Below the pieces are notes generated by a model, which saw only the letters and a list, made by a program, of their open reading frames with translations, had not been told where the DNA came from and searched no databases. From positions 73,516,919-73,580,918 of the forward strand of contig CM057464.1 in NCBI GenBank assembly GCA_030035585.1: DNA of 64,000 nucleotides, given 5' to 3'. This DNA comes from Dugong dugon (taxonomy: Eukaryota > Chordata > Mammalia > Sirenia > Dugongidae). Position 1 is the stretch's first letter; every line of letters begins with the position of its first letter. The position numbers and the translations under genes were made by a program. Positions 1-12,020 of this stretch are shown here, one piece after another.

Positions 1-2291
1 GTATTTTGTCTTTCTCGGGGCTATTGAAAATGGTATTATTTTCCTGATTTTCTTTTCATCATTCTCCTTATTGGTGTATAGGAATCTAACTGATTTTTGA
101 ATGTTTGTCTTGTATCCTGCTACTCTGCTGAATCTTTCTGTTAGTTCCAGTAGATTTCTCATGGAGTCTTTAGGGTTTTCTATGTATAGTATCATAACAT
201 CTGCTAACAGGGACAGTTTAACTTATTCATTACCAATTTGGATGCCCTTTATTCCTTTTCTTGCCTTATTGCTCTAGCTAGAACTTCCAGCACAATGTTA
301 AATAGGAGTGGTGATAAAGGGCATCCTTGCCTTGTTACTGTTTTCAAGGGGAATGTTTTCAGCCTCTCTCCATTAAGAATGATGTTGGCCATTGGTTTTG
401 CATAGTTGCTTTTTATTATGTTGAGAAATTTCCCTTCTATACCTATTTTTTTGAGTTTTTATCAGGAATGTGTGTTGGACTTTGTCAAATGCCTTTTCTG
501 CATCAACTGAGATGATCATGTGATTCTTTCCTTTTTTTTATGTGGTGGATTACGATGATTGACTTTCTAATGTTGAACCGTCCGTCGTTGCATACCTGGT
601 ATGAATCTTACTTGGTCATTGTGTATTATTTTTTTTGATATTATGCTGAATTCTATTGGCTAGAATTTTGTTCAGAATTTTTGCATCTATATTCATGAGA
701 GATATTGGTCTGTAATTTTCTTTTTTTGTGATGTCTTTGCCTGGTTTTGGTATCAGTGTTATGCTGGCTTCATAGAATGAATTTGGAAGTGTTGCTTCCT
801 CTTCTATGCTCTGAAATAGCTTGAGTAGTACTAGTACAAGTACTTCTGTAAATGTTTTGTAGAGTTCTCCAGTGAAGCCATCTGGGCCAGGGCTTTTTTT
901 GGTTGGGAGTTTTTTTATTACCTTTTCAGTCTCTTCTCTTGTTATGGGTCTGTTCAGATTTTCAATATCACTTTGTTGTAGTTTGGGTGGGCCGTGTGTT
1001 TCTAGAAATTTATCCATTTCCTCTAGGTTTTCAAATTTGTTGGAGTATAGTTTTTCATAATATTCTGTTATAATCCTTTTTATTTCTGTTGGGTCTGTTG
1101 TAATTTCCCCTATTTCACTTCTTATTTGGGTTATTTGTGTTCTCTCCTATTTTTCTTCTGTCAGTCTGCCCGGTGGTTTGTCAATTTTGTTGCTTCTTTC
1201 AAAGAACCAACTTTTGGTTTTGTTGATTCTTTCTATTTTCTGTTCTCTATTTCATTTATTTCTTCTCTGATCTTTACTATTTCCTTTCTTCCGGTGGTTG
1301 TGGGCTTTTTCTGCTGTTCTCTTTCTATTTGTTTGAGTTCTGTAGTTAATGTTTTGATTTTGTCCCTTTCTTCTTTTTTGATATGTGCATCGATTGCTAT
1401 AAATTATCCTCTGAGAACTGCCTTTGCTGTGTCCCAAAGGTTTTGGTATGATGTGTTTTCATTCTCATTTGATTCTAGGAATTTTCTGATTTCATCTCTG
1501 ATTTCTTGTATTACCCAGTGATGTGTAAGCAGGGTATTATTCAGTTTCCATGTAATTGATTTTTTTTTCCTTGCTCTTTCTATTGTTAATTTCTACCTTG
1601 ATGGCATTGTGGTCAGAGAAGATACTTTGAATTATCTCAAGGTTTTGGATCTTGTTGAGGATTGCTCTGTGGCCTAAGATGTGGTCTATTCTGGAGAACA
1701 TTCCATGTACATTGGAAAAGAATGTGTATTTTGCAGCGGTTGGATGGAGTGTTCTATATATGTCTATGAGGTCAAGTTGGCCTATTGTGACCTTTAGGTC
1801 TTCTGTATCTTTGCTGAGTTTCTTCTTAGTTGTTCTGTCCTTTACTGAGAGTGGTGTGTTGAAGTGTCCTACTATTATTGTGGAACTGTCAGTTTCTCTT
1901 TTGTTAGAGTTTGTTTTATGTATTTTGGAGCCCTGTCATTGGGTGCGTAGATGTTTATTATAATTATGTCTTCATGATGGATCATCCTCTTAATTATTAT
2001 ATACTGTCCTTCTTTGTCTTTTATGGTAGATTTCTTTTTAAAGTTTATTTTATCTGAGATTAGAATTGCCACTCCTGCTCTTTTTTGGTAGTTGTTAGCT
2101 TGATATATTTTTTTCCAACCTTTAACTTTTAATAAATTCACATCTTTGTTTCTAAAGTGTGTCTCTTGTAGGCAGCATATTGACGGATCCTGTTTTCTTA
2201 TCCATTCTGTCACTCTCCGTCTCTTTATGGGTGCATTGAGTCCATTTACATTCAGTGTAATTGTTGATAGATGTGAGTTTGTTGCTGTCAC
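1..2291 (-). pseudogene. L1 copy A ORF2 (endonuclease, part of reverse transcriptase), broken
   Basis: ORF2 encodes the endonuclease and reverse transcriptase that nick target DNA and copy L1 RNA into it. The N-terminus is clear: SHLSTITLNVNGLNAP, then DPSICCLQETHF and GVAILISDKINF, which are apurinic-endonuclease-like motifs. At the usual initiator position the codon is GTG, not ATG (2289-2291). The frame is broken several times. Near 1900 the copy lacks about 7 bp that its sister at 14032-21930 has. RT fragments are readable at 1017-616 ([20 protein letters not shown], then GPDGFTGE). The catalytic FADD motif reads LADV near 190-205. This is a pseudogene by several independent criteria. Confidence 0.9.
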
Positions 2292-2551
2292 TTGGTAGTG
2301 CTTTTTATTGTGGTGCTGAAGTTTTCTTTGTTCTTCTTACTCTCTTGTGCTGAGTTAGTTTTGTTTGTGGATTTTGTGTTCATTTCTTTTGTTTTTTTAG
2401 GTTTTGTTTTTGCTGAGACTTTATGTTTTTCTTCTTTTTTTTAATGAGTATGTTTGTTAACTTTGTTTTTGGTTACCATGAATTTTATCCTCATCTTTCT
2501 AAGTTTTAAGCAGTCTGCCATTACTTGGTATCGCCTTGCCTTCGTTTCCAT
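2292..2551 (-). other. Lysine-rich reading frame directly upstream of ORF2 in L1 copy A
   Basis: An ATG at 2551 (METKARR...) opens a frame of about 87 codons that runs towards ORF2. It is very rich in Lys and Thr (for example KVSAKTKPKKTKE and STNKTNSAQES). It has one internal stop and shifts by one base just before ORF2. The same frame, beginning MERKTRR or MERKSRQ, stands in the same place in the L1 copies at 14032-21930 and 40830-47611, where it is continuous with ORF2. Its function is unknown. It may be an N-terminal extension of ORF2 or only conserved inter-ORF RNA sequence. Confidence 0.6.
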
Positions 2552-2715
2552 TAGAAGGTTCTATAGCTGTGCCATGTATTTCCTCTTTTATTGTTATGAT
2601 GTTGTGGTCATTTACAGATTAACTGCTCTGATTCCCTGTTGTATTTCTTTTGGTTTTGGATAGTCCTCAAGAGTTCATTTCCTAGATTGGTATCTGGCTG
2701 GTACGATCCTGCGTC

Positions 2716-3714
2716 CTAGATTCTGCCTGTAAGCTGAAGCTGTTTGTCCTCAGATCGAAGAACTCCCTTTAATAATTCTTGTAAGTTTGGTTTGACTTTT
2801 ACATATTCCCTTAGTTTCTGTTTATCTGGAAATGACCTAATTTCACCATCAAATTTGAACAAGAGTTTTGCAGGATATATTATTCTTGGCTGGCAATGTT
2901 TTTCTTTCAAGATTTTATATATGTCATCGTATTGCATTCTTGCCTGCATGGTTTCTGCCAAATAATCTGAGCTTAGTCTTATTGCTTCCTCCTCTGTATG
3001 TGACCTCTTGTTTTTCACGAGCTGCTCTCAGGATTCTTTGTTTGTCTTTGGTTTGGGTGAGTATGATTATGATATGCCTTGGTGATTTCTTTTGGGCTGT
3101 CTCCCATATGGGGTTCCTTGAGCTTTTTGGATGGCCAGCTTTTCATCTTTCATGATACTGGGGAAGTTTTCTGTCAGCAGTTCTTCAATGATACTCTCTG
3201 TGTTTTCTGTTTTCTCCCCCTGTTCTGGAATTCCAATCACTTGTAAATTTTTACTTTTGATTGTATCCCACATAATTCTCAGGGTCTGTTCATTTTTCTT
3301 TGTTCTTTTTTCTGAGTTTTCCTCAAACAGAGTTGTATCCAAGTGTTTGTCTTCGATGCCACTTATCCTTTCTTCCAATGTTTCAAATCTGCTTCTCAGC
3401 GCTTCTATGACACTGTCCATTTCTGAAATCTTGTTGTTTATCTTTTGGATTTCTAATTGTTGTATTTGTATAATTTCTAGTTGTGAATTTATTTTGGCAT
3501 TTTGTTCCTGCATTATTTTCCTGAATTCTTCCAATTTTTTGTCTGTATTTTCCATGAATTTGTCTATTTTTTCCTCATGTTTGTCAGCGTTTTGCCTCAG
3601 TTCTTGGAGAATTCTGTGTATTAGAGATTTGAATTCCCTATCAGGTAGTTCTCGTGCATTTTCTTCCACAGGAGAGTCATCTGGTTTTTTATTTTGGATT
3701 CCTGCTGGAACCAT
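2716..3714 (-). pseudogene. L1 copy A ORF1 (RNA-binding chaperone), one frameshift
   Basis: ORF1 protein trimerises, binds L1 RNA and forms the ribonucleoprotein particle. The start MVPAGIQNKKPDD lies at 3714. Residues about 40-130 form a heptad-rich coiled coil (EEKIDKFMENTDKKLEEF, then INNKISEMDSVIEALRS). An RRM-like part follows (IMWDTIKSKNLQVIGIPEQ), then ENFPSIMKDEKLAIQKAQ. The C-terminal domain (MQARMQYDDIYKILKEKHCQ, then FDGEIRSFPDKQKLREY) continues in another frame from about 3060 to the stop at 2716, so one frameshift separates the two parts. The total, about 333 codons, is normal for mammalian ORF1p. Apart from the shift it is well preserved. Confidence 0.9.
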
Positions 3715-5665
3715 CCTGTCCTGTTTTTGTAAATGTTTTGATATTGTCTGCTATTTTCAGGGCATTCAGTAGTTATTTTTCTCATTTATTGATTGTAGAT
3801 TTGTTTGTTTCGCCCCCACTTTTTTTTTTTTTTTTTAAATTTGACTATGTCTGAGCAGGAGGACTGTGTGTTCTTTGTTGTTTGCTCGTCTGTGGGCACA
3901 ATACTTTTCACCTCATTCTCCAATTGGTGGGGTCAGTCACTCAGATATCATACAGCAGGGCAGGTCTGGCTGAAGAGGAGTTACTGGGATGGGTTGTTTG
4001 TGGCACTTACTACAGCTAGCAGGGCGGGTCTGCAGTCAGCACAGGGCAGGTTCCACTAGGTCGTGCCTGTGCTGCTTGGTGGTGTGATGTCAAGTGCACG
4101 GTGCAGGTAGGCAGGATGCAGCGGGGAGATTGTTATGTGTGGAGCTAAGATGGATATGGGAGAGAGGAGAGAGGAACAGGAGCCAAAAACATACAAACAA
4201 ACAAAAAAGAATGCTAAGGGAGTTTGCCATTGGAGTAGAGAGATGAGAGACTATGAAATGAAGAAAAACAGAAAGGGCAAGAGGAAGAAAAGAAAAGAAT
4301 GAATAAATAAAATCAGAAAGGTTAAAGAACCTCAAAGTTCCCAGGGATCCCACCGGTGCAGCTATGAGGTCTGAGGAAGTCGCTCTCAGGTGTTTCAGTA
4401 CAGCCTGGCTAGATGGCATAGAGGTATACAACTCCAGGTATTCAGGGAACAGAAAGAGAACGAAGATATAGAGTGATGAGAAACTGAGCAATGAGGAAAG
4501 ACAAAATGGGAAAAAGGGAAAAGAAAACAAAACAAATTAAAAAAAAAAAAAAGAACAAGAAAGGCCCCCCAAAAAGCAGAAAAAAAAAAGCAACAAAAAA
4601 GAAATGCCCTCAGGGATCCCTATGCACGTCTGTGCAAGCCGATGGGGAAGTCTCATTGCCACACAGCACCACCTGGCCAGAAAGGGCCCTCAACTCAAGA
4701 AAAGGAAAAGAAAACAAACAAACAATTCAAAACAAACAAACAGATACCCCGGGATCCCACCAGCATGGCAGCCCAGAACGGGAAGCAGTTCCACACTCGA
4801 ACGGAACTCCACAGCCCCTCAGAAAGAAGCAAAGATGGTGCATGGAGCCATGTATTTGAGCGAAAGGAGAGGGAGGTGGTTAGAGGTAAGGATTTAATCA
4901 AAAGAAGCAGAAAAAAAAGCAACACTAGCAGCCAACAGATGGCACTCAGAGAGCCAGCTAGTGTGGGCTGGTGTTTCTCGGACAAGAGACTGTGTCCGTG
5001 GGAAGCAGAAGGGGCCGAGTGTGGGTGAAGAAATGCAGGGAGTGGGAAAGCATATATCAGAAATTCCCGGAGCTCTGCAGCCCCTCAGGAAGAAGCCAAG
5101 ATGGCTCACAGAGCCAGGTATTTGAGTGAAAGGAGGGGGAGGTGGTGAGAGGTAAGGAAGAAATCAAAAGAAGCGGAAAAAAGCAACACCAGCAGCCAAC
5201 AAATGGCACTCAGAGAGCCACCCGTTCTGGTGTGTGGAATCTAAGCAGCCGGTGTTTCCCGGTCAAGAGACTGTGGCCGCGGGAAGCAGAGGAGGCCGAG
5301 TCGGGGTAAAGAAGGGTGCGGGGTGGGAAAGCGTATATTGCAAATTACCGGTTGTTTTGTCTCCCGCTGGATGCTCCATGAGGCTGGTTTCTTGTACCCC
5401 CTGTTTGCTGGTCTCCGATAGGAGTCCAAGATGGCGGATCCACACTGCGTTAGCATTAGCTGGTAGGGGACCTCTGCATGAATCTCTCCTCGCTCTCCAT
5501 TCTCTGTCAGTTTTCTCACTCCATTTGGTGCTTGGCTGAGTACTTTATCTCTTCATTTGATGTTTTAGGGTTTCAGGATTGTTGTTTTCTCTGTTGGGCT
5601 TAGTTTTATGGATCTTTGCTGTGGAGGGATGGCGTGGTGCTTCTGCCTAGAGCACCATTTTGCCA
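3715..5665 (-). promoter_or_regulatory. 5'UTR / internal promoter region of L1 copy A
   Basis: About 1.95 kb lie between the ORF1 start and the 5' end. On the plus strand much of it is purine rich (4140-4720), with A-tracts and AAAC runs, and it holds degenerate repeats around GGATCCCACC (4346, 4613, 4752). It is about 270 bp longer than the same region of copy B (20249-21930), and the excess equals one extra copy of the 266-bp unit at 4802-5345. L1 5'UTRs carry the RNA polymerase II promoter. No individual factor site is claimed. Confidence 0.75.
4802..5345 (-). repeat. 266-bp tandem duplication inside the L1 copy A 5'UTR
   Basis: Two direct units lie about 4802-5067 and 5068-5345. Anchors are exactly 266 bp apart: CAGCCCCTCAG at 4812 and 5078; AGAGGTAAG at 4882 and 5148. 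Both units contain GGCACTCAGAGAGCCA and a GAGACTGTG block followed by GGGAAAGC. The units differ by about a tenth of positions, so the duplication is not recent. The sister L1 (copy B) has one unit only, at about 21328-21610. Confidence 0.88.
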
Positions 5666-8180
5666 GAACTCTCTTCTTTCCCTAATTTTAAGAGAATTTA
5701 TTAGTATAAAGAGAAAACTCACCTTCACTGCAATATACGTTTGGATTGCATAATCATTTGTATTTTACACTTTTCCAAAAGGAGATCTGCACAAGTGCAT
5801 GTGCTGTGTATATTTTTAGCCTCAGGTAAAAGAAATAAAAACTTCTTTTCTCAGTCTACAGTTTGGAAGCTCTCCATGCAAATTTTTGACTGAAGATGTA
5901 CTCATATATTTATTAATACCTTCTACCAGTTGTCTGCATTCCAATTCTTAACTTCTATTAGCTGTCCAACATATACCAAGAAAATTGATTTATGTGTTAT
6001 TCTTTTTCTTAAGGGCTTCCTTCACATTCAGAAAGTGGAGCAAGAGGTTCAAAGAAATCCCTTCAAACAGAGCTTCAACACGAATACACCACAGTACAGT
6101 TAGTGCTTGTTCAAATGTATAATATGATGATAGTATCATGAATGAAAATTCCAGGCTGCTCACTTGTAACAATAAAATGCATAATCAGTTGCACTACAAC
6201 ACTTGGATTTTTTTCTTACATTTAGATTATCCTTCCCAAAACCTGTTTTTGGTCAAGAAGTAGACATTTAATTCTAACCTATCATATAAAATGTACCCAC
6301 GTGTGGCAGTAAGTGAAGAGGCTGAGGTGGAAAATTAAAAATAAAATTAGTTTTTCCCTCCATCTCTCTCTCCCCAAAAGGACCAAATTTTGTGTATATC
6401 TGCAAAGGCTCATAACAAATCTGTCAGTCAAATACGAAAAAAAATTAAAGTTTGAAAGAAAGAAGGAAAAAAATTTCAGAGAGAGAAGAGTATTACTGCT
6501 TTAATGGCCAGGCTGCTTGGGATTTGTGCCTACCTGTCAAAAATGACAGTGACAATAAAAATAGATATCTCTTGATTGTAAAGGCAACAGCACCAATGAT
6601 TTTCAGAGTAGAACAAACTGTTTATTATTGAAATGTAGATGGTGGCTCTATGTTGATAAATGTAGCAATAAAGTTAGTTGGAACAGAAAGAATAGAATCA
6701 AAACTGACTATGAGTCTGGGACAATTAGGATGTGGCATTGAATGTTGTCATAACCACAGTATCCAAATTGGTCAACATAACAAAATAGATAAATAGATGT
6801 GTTCAATAAGGTCTTGTAGAATAAAAAGAGATGTGACCGTTGATGTCATTGGACCAGAGGACAAGGTGCAAAGAGTAAACAATTAAGGACGTTAAAAGCT
6901 AAGATCAACATAGGCTAATACGACCCAAAAGAGTTCACAAGCACTGCGCAATGAAGGCTATGTATTGTCAGTAGTAGCAGAGATTGTTTTTTGGTCAACA
7001 CATCTCTTAGAGTATAAAACTCTGAGACCAAGAAGAATATAGAAGAAATCCAGGAGCCCAAGACATCAGGTGGACAAGAACCTGTAAGAAACCCAAGGAA
7101 TGGAAACAATAGGATACAGAAAAAAATACGCTGCACTAGGACTAAGATTTTGTCTCTAGACACCTGTGGTGAATGAGCTTGCAGGTCCTTTACTAAGGGA
7201 GAATTTGTGAGTAGTCAAAACTACGTGCCTCCACCATGGTTAAGGCCATGTACATATATATTTAAGTAATTGCCACAAAAATTATTTTAAATAATATATA
7301 TTGTGTGTTCTTTCCACATAATTCCTTCTGATTTTTAATGCCCAGGGTTCAAAAAATCATCATGACATTTTAAACATGTGTGAAATAAATGGGACAGTTG
7401 GCTGTATCAGGATCCTGGGATCTAGGCAGGGGCTATTTTGTGTGTGTGTTCTCTAGGCCGTTAGATGAGTAGATCTATGTTACACCAAGAGTGCCAGAAA
7501 ACTAGCTCTGTTTAGTTATCACCAAGTGACTGTCTCCTACTTATGACTCCCAAAGGGAAAAGAGCTTATTTACAGTTTTGACAAGCCCATTCTAACACTT
7601 AACATAACTCTTATGTACCTGCTATCTCATTTATTTTGTCTTTCCTGCTCAAGAACACATAAATTATCCTAACTATTCTGTACCATTGAATGCTAAAGAT
7701 TGAAGAAAAGGCCATAGTGGGTGGAAAGAATAAAGAGGAAGAGTTATTTATTTATTTCGTATTTATTTGGAGCATGACTTTTTTCCCTTCTCATTTATAA
7801 ACGAATACAAATCATCTATACTTTTTCTGTTTTCTTCGACCACTTTATTTTCTTTGATGTCTTCCTTTTCTTATGCATGACTCCCCTAACATTCCTAAAT
7901 CTTGAAGAAATGGTCAGTAAAATGCTTTGCCTTTCTTTTTTATTTTAAATTCAAATCTTAGCTTAAAATTCCATAACCATCAATATAGTCTCTTTCACTC
8001 TCTCATTATTAATTGTTTAAAGAAACTTGAGAACTTGACTTCTAGGAACCCAGTACAATTTCTTTTTAAGGGAAAACTCAGGCTGAAGCTCTTTGCAAAC
8101 AAAGTTGTGAAGGAAACTCTAAAAACCAGCTGGCTCTTTAAAACTTTATTTAACCAGATTGTTGTCATCCTCTATGCTAT
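5666..8180. other. Unique AT-rich DNA, no gene recognised
   Basis: I see no exon, RNA gene or clear repeat. Reading frames of up to 82 codons occur (for example minus strand 7163-6915) but show no family resemblance and sit in ordinary AT-rich sequence. Parts may be repeats too decayed to recognise by eye. Confidence 0.5.
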
Positions 8181-8186
8181 ATCACT

Positions 8187-8832
8187 GTAGCAGATGTGGT
8201 CAGTGCCTCATATATTATCCCTCACACTGACCATTTCATGCCTTGACAGCCCACCTTCCAACTTTTAGAATCCGTTATTGTTTGCTGGTAAGTTTTGTCT
8301 TGCCGCAGGAGCCCATTTAGCCTGAGCCCACTACTGAGTGAAGTGCTGTGAACTTAATGGTTCTGGAAGCAGCCAGCAAACAATGGCTGCCAAAGGTGGA
8401 TAAAGACCCCAGCTCCCTTATCAGTTCTTTCAGATTGACTCTGATTCATGCAGGCCCCATATGCATCAGAGTAGAACTGTGTTCCATAGGGTTTTCAATG
8501 GCTATTTTTTGGAAATGGAACTCCAGGCCTTTCTTCCAAGGCACCTTTTGGTTAGCAGCCAAGTGCATTAACCATTGGCACCACCCAGGAACGCCCCAGC
8601 ATCCTTGGTCCTGAGCTCTACGTTGTACACTTCCTTCCTAAACCCTCCCGGAAAATCAAGCTCTAGCTGCCCACGACAGTAATTTGCTTGATAATATACC
8701 ATTTAATGTCTTCCTCTCCTTTCCTGTCTCACATCCCCACTCCCCTATATTTTATGAGAATACCTCCCATATAAACTACTTCCACTCAAATCTTAGTTTA
8801 GGGTCTACTTTTTGGGGAACTCAAACTAACAG
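8187..8832 (+). mobile_element. Old ERVL-type LTR fossil (LTR16/LTR33-like), split by an AfroSINE
   Basis: The right end has the typical ERVL-LTR ending: ATAAACTACTTCCACTC near 8771, then a TCTTAGTTTAGGGTCTAC block and GGGGAACTCAAACTAA. The left end is placed at the TGTAGCAG near 8187, less certainly. An AfroSINE (8431-8595) interrupts it. It is a solo LTR fossil with no internal region and is probably old, before or early in the placental radiation. The family name rests on remembered patterns. Confidence 0.45.
8431..8595 (-). mobile_element. AfroSINE (minus strand) inside an old LTR
   Basis: Reverse-complement AfroSINE landmarks are present in order: GACTCTGATTCATG, AGAGTAGAACTGTG, CCATAGGGTTTTC, CTTTTGGTTAGCAGCC and AACCATTGGCACCACC. 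The middle is diverged. It carries no coding capacity; AfroSINEs are tRNA-derived and moved by partner LINE machinery. Confidence 0.85.
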
Positions 8833-9655
8833 AGCCCCATGCTTCCTCATCCCAAATATTTGTGGGAGTAATGGTATCATACTTATATAAGTAAATGCAG
8901 AGTCAGGAAAGGATTTTTATTATAAAACTCTTTATGCAAATGTCCTTGTACAAAACTAAGAAGAGCGATTCAAAACAAGGGGAACGTTTTCTTTTACACT
9001 GAGCAGAAGCAGTGACATCTTAGTAATATAAAACCTATTATTTTCAGTTGGGTTTAAAAATAAAGGAGAAAAACGTTCTCATTAAATAACTCAAAAAAAT
9101 TCTCTGATTCTTCTAATTCCACACTTTAGTTCACTTTAATTCGTTTAAATTTAGACGTTCCTTAAACCCAGGCACAGCAGACAATACCAAAAAAAATCAG
9201 TTAAGTACAGGTCAGTTTCCTTGAAAAGCTCAGAGTAGTTGAGGAGTAAATATTCATACATGAAACAAAATTAAGCATCACCATGTATCATACATAGGCA
9301 TTTGAAATAATTGGAATTAGCTAAAAGTATAAATGTTAAAGAAGGGAAAATTGATATTTTACTTTATAGACCCACTACTGGGATCATTCCTTCCTAACAT
9401 CAGGCAGCATGTTGTCAATTACTAGCCAATTGCTGATGTCTCCGAAGTGTGTGTCGCTAGTCTTGACGCTCTCTTGAATTCTAAGGTCATATATTCTACT
9501 GTCTTCTTCAGTCTCTGCACTGGTATCTAATAGACATGTAAACCTATCATGATTACATAGGGACTCTTGTTTTTGGTCCTCAAAATACCTCCTTATACCC
9601 AGTCTTACCCAAATGTGGAAATATTCCCTTATCCAATCATTTGCTCAAGAATCTA
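8833..9655. other. Unique DNA, nothing recognised
   Basis: AT-rich sequence without a convincing gene, RNA or repeat signature. Confidence 0.45.
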
Positions 9656-9659
9656 GATT

Positions 9660-10400
9660 TTATTAAATTCAGCAGTAAATCATATTGCCCGTACTTCTTT
9701 ATATATTGCTAATCTCTGTATTCTCTTCATCTGTAATGCTCCTTGGAGTCTTCCTCTTTTCATTCTTGCTTCCATGCAAGCCATTCTGTAATTAGCAGAG
9801 TGATCTTTTTTAAAAGATAAATTAGATCGTGCCTCTTCCCTTTTTAAAATCCTCCAGTGACTTCTATTGCAATTAACATAAAAACTCCTGGCCATAACCT
9901 GTATCTCTAACCCCATTTTCTACAACTGGTTTCCCCATGAACCATGTTCCCACCACAGTGATCACTTGAGATACCTCAAGCATTCCAAGTTCCTTGTTGT
10001 TCAGAGGCCTTGTAATTGACATCTGAAATGCTTTGTCTCCAATTCTGCACGGGTTGGTTTGTTTTTGTTATACATATTTCAGTTCAAACACTCCCTATTC
10101 ATAGAGACTTTCCCAGCACTCAAAGTAAAGTACTCATCTATGTGCTCATGGTCAGATCACTCTGTTATATTGTATTTCTAATTTTTTTCTAAAATTGTGT
10201 TTATTCATTTGTTTATTTGTTACTTATATTTCACACCAGAATGTAAGTTTCACACATCAAGGAACCTTGCTGTTTTGTTCCCCGCTGTGTTCCCTAGCGC
10301 TTACGTCACTACCAGGCACCACGTAGATATTCAGTAAGTGTGTTTGTGTGTGTGTTCATGTGCGTGGCTGTGTGTGTGCATAAAATGAATCAATAAATAA
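9660..10400 (+). mobile_element. L2 LINE 3' part, plus strand
   Basis: The order of motifs matches the mammalian L2 3' region: CTCTTCCCTTTTTAAAATCC with TCCAGTGACTTCTATTGCA (about 9832-9872), GGCCATAACCTGTATC, the AGAGACTTTCCCAGCA block, TTTATTTGTTACTTATATTT, CCAGAATGTAAGTTTCACA, then TGTTCCCTAGCGCTTA and TATTCAGTAAGTGTG near the end. L2 died out before the placental radiation, so this is an ancient relic. Confidence 0.8.
10340..10383 (+). repeat. GT-rich simple repeat at L2 end
   Basis: A GTGT/TGTG-rich stretch follows the L2 3' end, where L2 normally has short tandem repeats. Confidence 0.6.
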
Positions 10401-10869
10401 AAAGGAATGAATTGCTTAAGAGTGAGGTACAGATTATCTTCAGAAATCCTGTGAGAAATAAAAGCAAGGGAAAGGGAAGACGATGGTAAAACAACATTAC
10501 TCAGACACTTGTTATTCCTGAGTAAAGTGGGTCAGATTTAAACGTGAAGAAGCCTGGGCTTTGTCTTTGGGTGGGGAGAGCAATTTACACAACATTCACA
10601 CTGCAAAGGCATATTTGAAAATGAGCCGGAATTTTCCAGGAAGGTCAAGAAAGGAGCATGACTGGAGCAGGGAGAGGGTATTGTCAGCAGGAGAGGTAAG
10701 AGTAGACTTAATCTAGACTGAGTTCAGATTTGATCCAGGGAACAAAAAACTGTCGTTTGCATTGGTGAATTAATGTCATAAAGCATTTTAAAAAATCTGA
10801 ATAATATAGAGCCTTGTCTCAGAATAGAAGTCTGATAGTGTCTCATATCACACGTGTTTTTCAGATAGG

Positions 10870-11100
10870 CGCCTAGAAAAAGGTGTTAAAAGCAAGAGTG
10901 TTGGAGTCAAACATATGCATGTATGTATGTATGTATGTAGGTGACAATTTGCTAGGTGTCTAACCTTGGTCAGTTACTTAATCTCCCCTCCTCAATTCCA
11001 AATTGCAGTGCTTTTCGTAGGATTAATTTTAAACAATATACATAAATCACTCAATGTCATGCCTGACACAGGAAGGGATTAATAAATGTTGTGATCATTA
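10870..11100 (+). mobile_element. MIR SINE, plus strand, with an internal (ATGT)n tract
   Basis: MIR landmarks in order: AGAGTGTTGGAGTCAAAC, a tetranucleotide ATGT tract at about 10917-10940, then CTAACCTTGGTCAGTTACTT and the 3' part with ATGCCTGACACAGG and TTAATAAATGTTGTGAT. MIR is an ancient tRNA-derived SINE mobilised by L2. The copy is diverged. Confidence 0.7.
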
Positions 11101-11970
11101 GATTATCAATACGTTAAAGCATAGTATCTGATGTGTGCTCCAAGCCTGATGTTCAGATTGCTCATTTTGTTTCAGTTGTACCAGCCTGCTCTTTATCTTG
11201 TCTCTACACCGACCACCCGGGTGCTGACAGATTGTGGTATCAATGACACACTCTGCTCTGCACCGTGGCCTGGAAACTGCCTCTGGGCAGAAAGCTGGGG
11301 CAATTGCTGGGCTCATTTCATTTGGTTTTCTTCTTTCAGAATTCACAATTCCATGCTTTCTGTTGTCCAATGTCTGAAAACCTTTGTTTTATATATTTTA
11401 TCCAGTTTTTTAATTGTTTAAAAGGTGAGATGATGAATATGATTCCTGTTACTCCATTAGGGTCGAAGCAGAAATCCAATGACAGTATTTTAAAAAAGAT
11501 AACAATTATCTTGGGTTTACATTGTTATTTCTAACTCATATTTAAGATTTAAGGTCTCTTAACCTTTAACATTTTATACTTTACCATTAACATAATTAGT
11601 TCTTTGCTTTATCATTTGATATTCATATAATAATTTCAGACTAAGAATATCACTCTTACTAGAAAACAATAAAACAACTGAAATATAAATTGACTTATAC
11701 TTCTTTTTGTTCTTAACATATATCCCATTGAAAACACTATGATCTGTATGTTTGCTCTTTTGGCAGTCCAAGGGATATTCAATATTCTTTGCCAGCATCA
11801 GAGCTAGAAAATGATCCACTTTGCTACTTATTTTTTAATATATTTTTACTAGTGTAGATGTTTACTAGAAGATTTCTATTGCTTATATCTAAGAATCAGA
11901 AGTCACTTGGTGCTGCTAATATTTAAAAAAAAAAAAAAAAAGGTATTTGAAGACCACGACATTTTCACAC
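11101..11970. other. Unique DNA, nothing recognised
   Basis: Overlapping frames of 80-96 codons exist on both strands (11098-11534), but none resembles a known family and the frame use is what AT-rich DNA gives by chance. An A-tract at about 11924-11941 precedes the AfroSINE fragment. Confidence 0.45.
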
Positions 11971-11972
11971 AT

Positions 11973-12020
11973 CAGAGTCAGAATCGACTCGACGACAATG
12001 GGTTTGGTTTTGCTTTTTGT
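11973..12020 (+). mobile_element. AfroSINE 3' end fragment
   Basis: Only the tail is present: AGAGTCAGAATCGACTCGAC and the GGGTTTGGTTTTG ending. It is close to consensus, so not old. The head is missing and an A-tract lies about 30 bp upstream. Confidence 0.8.

Larger units (their letters stand above)
1..5665 (-). mobile_element. L1 LINE copy A, near full length, 3' part outside window
   Basis: Read on the minus strand this is a LINE-1 retrotransposon: 5'UTR (5665 to 3715), ORF1 (3714 to 2716), a long inter-ORF region (2715 to 2292) and ORF2 (2291 down to position 1). It is cut by the window edge inside the reverse transcriptase region. It is closely related along its whole length to the minus-strand element at 14032-21930, and the two differ by eye by roughly a tenth of positions. 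The 5' boundary is placed where homology to that sister stops, near 5665. No TSD can be sought because the 3' end lies outside the window. Both reading frames are broken, so the copy is dead. Confidence 0.93.

Noticed and set aside
3131-3772. Plus-strand open frame of 213 codons, hydrophobic and Ser-rich
   Set aside because: It is the antisense of L1 ORF1. The A-rich sense strand gives long T-rich antisense frames. No independent gene signature.
4491-4859. Lys-rich plus-strand frames in the copy A 5'UTR
   Set aside because: Antisense to the L1 and driven by A-tracts; not conserved in copy B.
5234-5539. GC-richer patch around 5230-5460 as a CpG-island promoter of a host gene
   Set aside because: It is the 5'UTR of L1 copy A and has a counterpart in copy B.
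8348-8614. 88-codon plus-strand frame
   Set aside because: It spans an LTR fossil and a reversed AfroSINE, so it cannot be an old coding frame.
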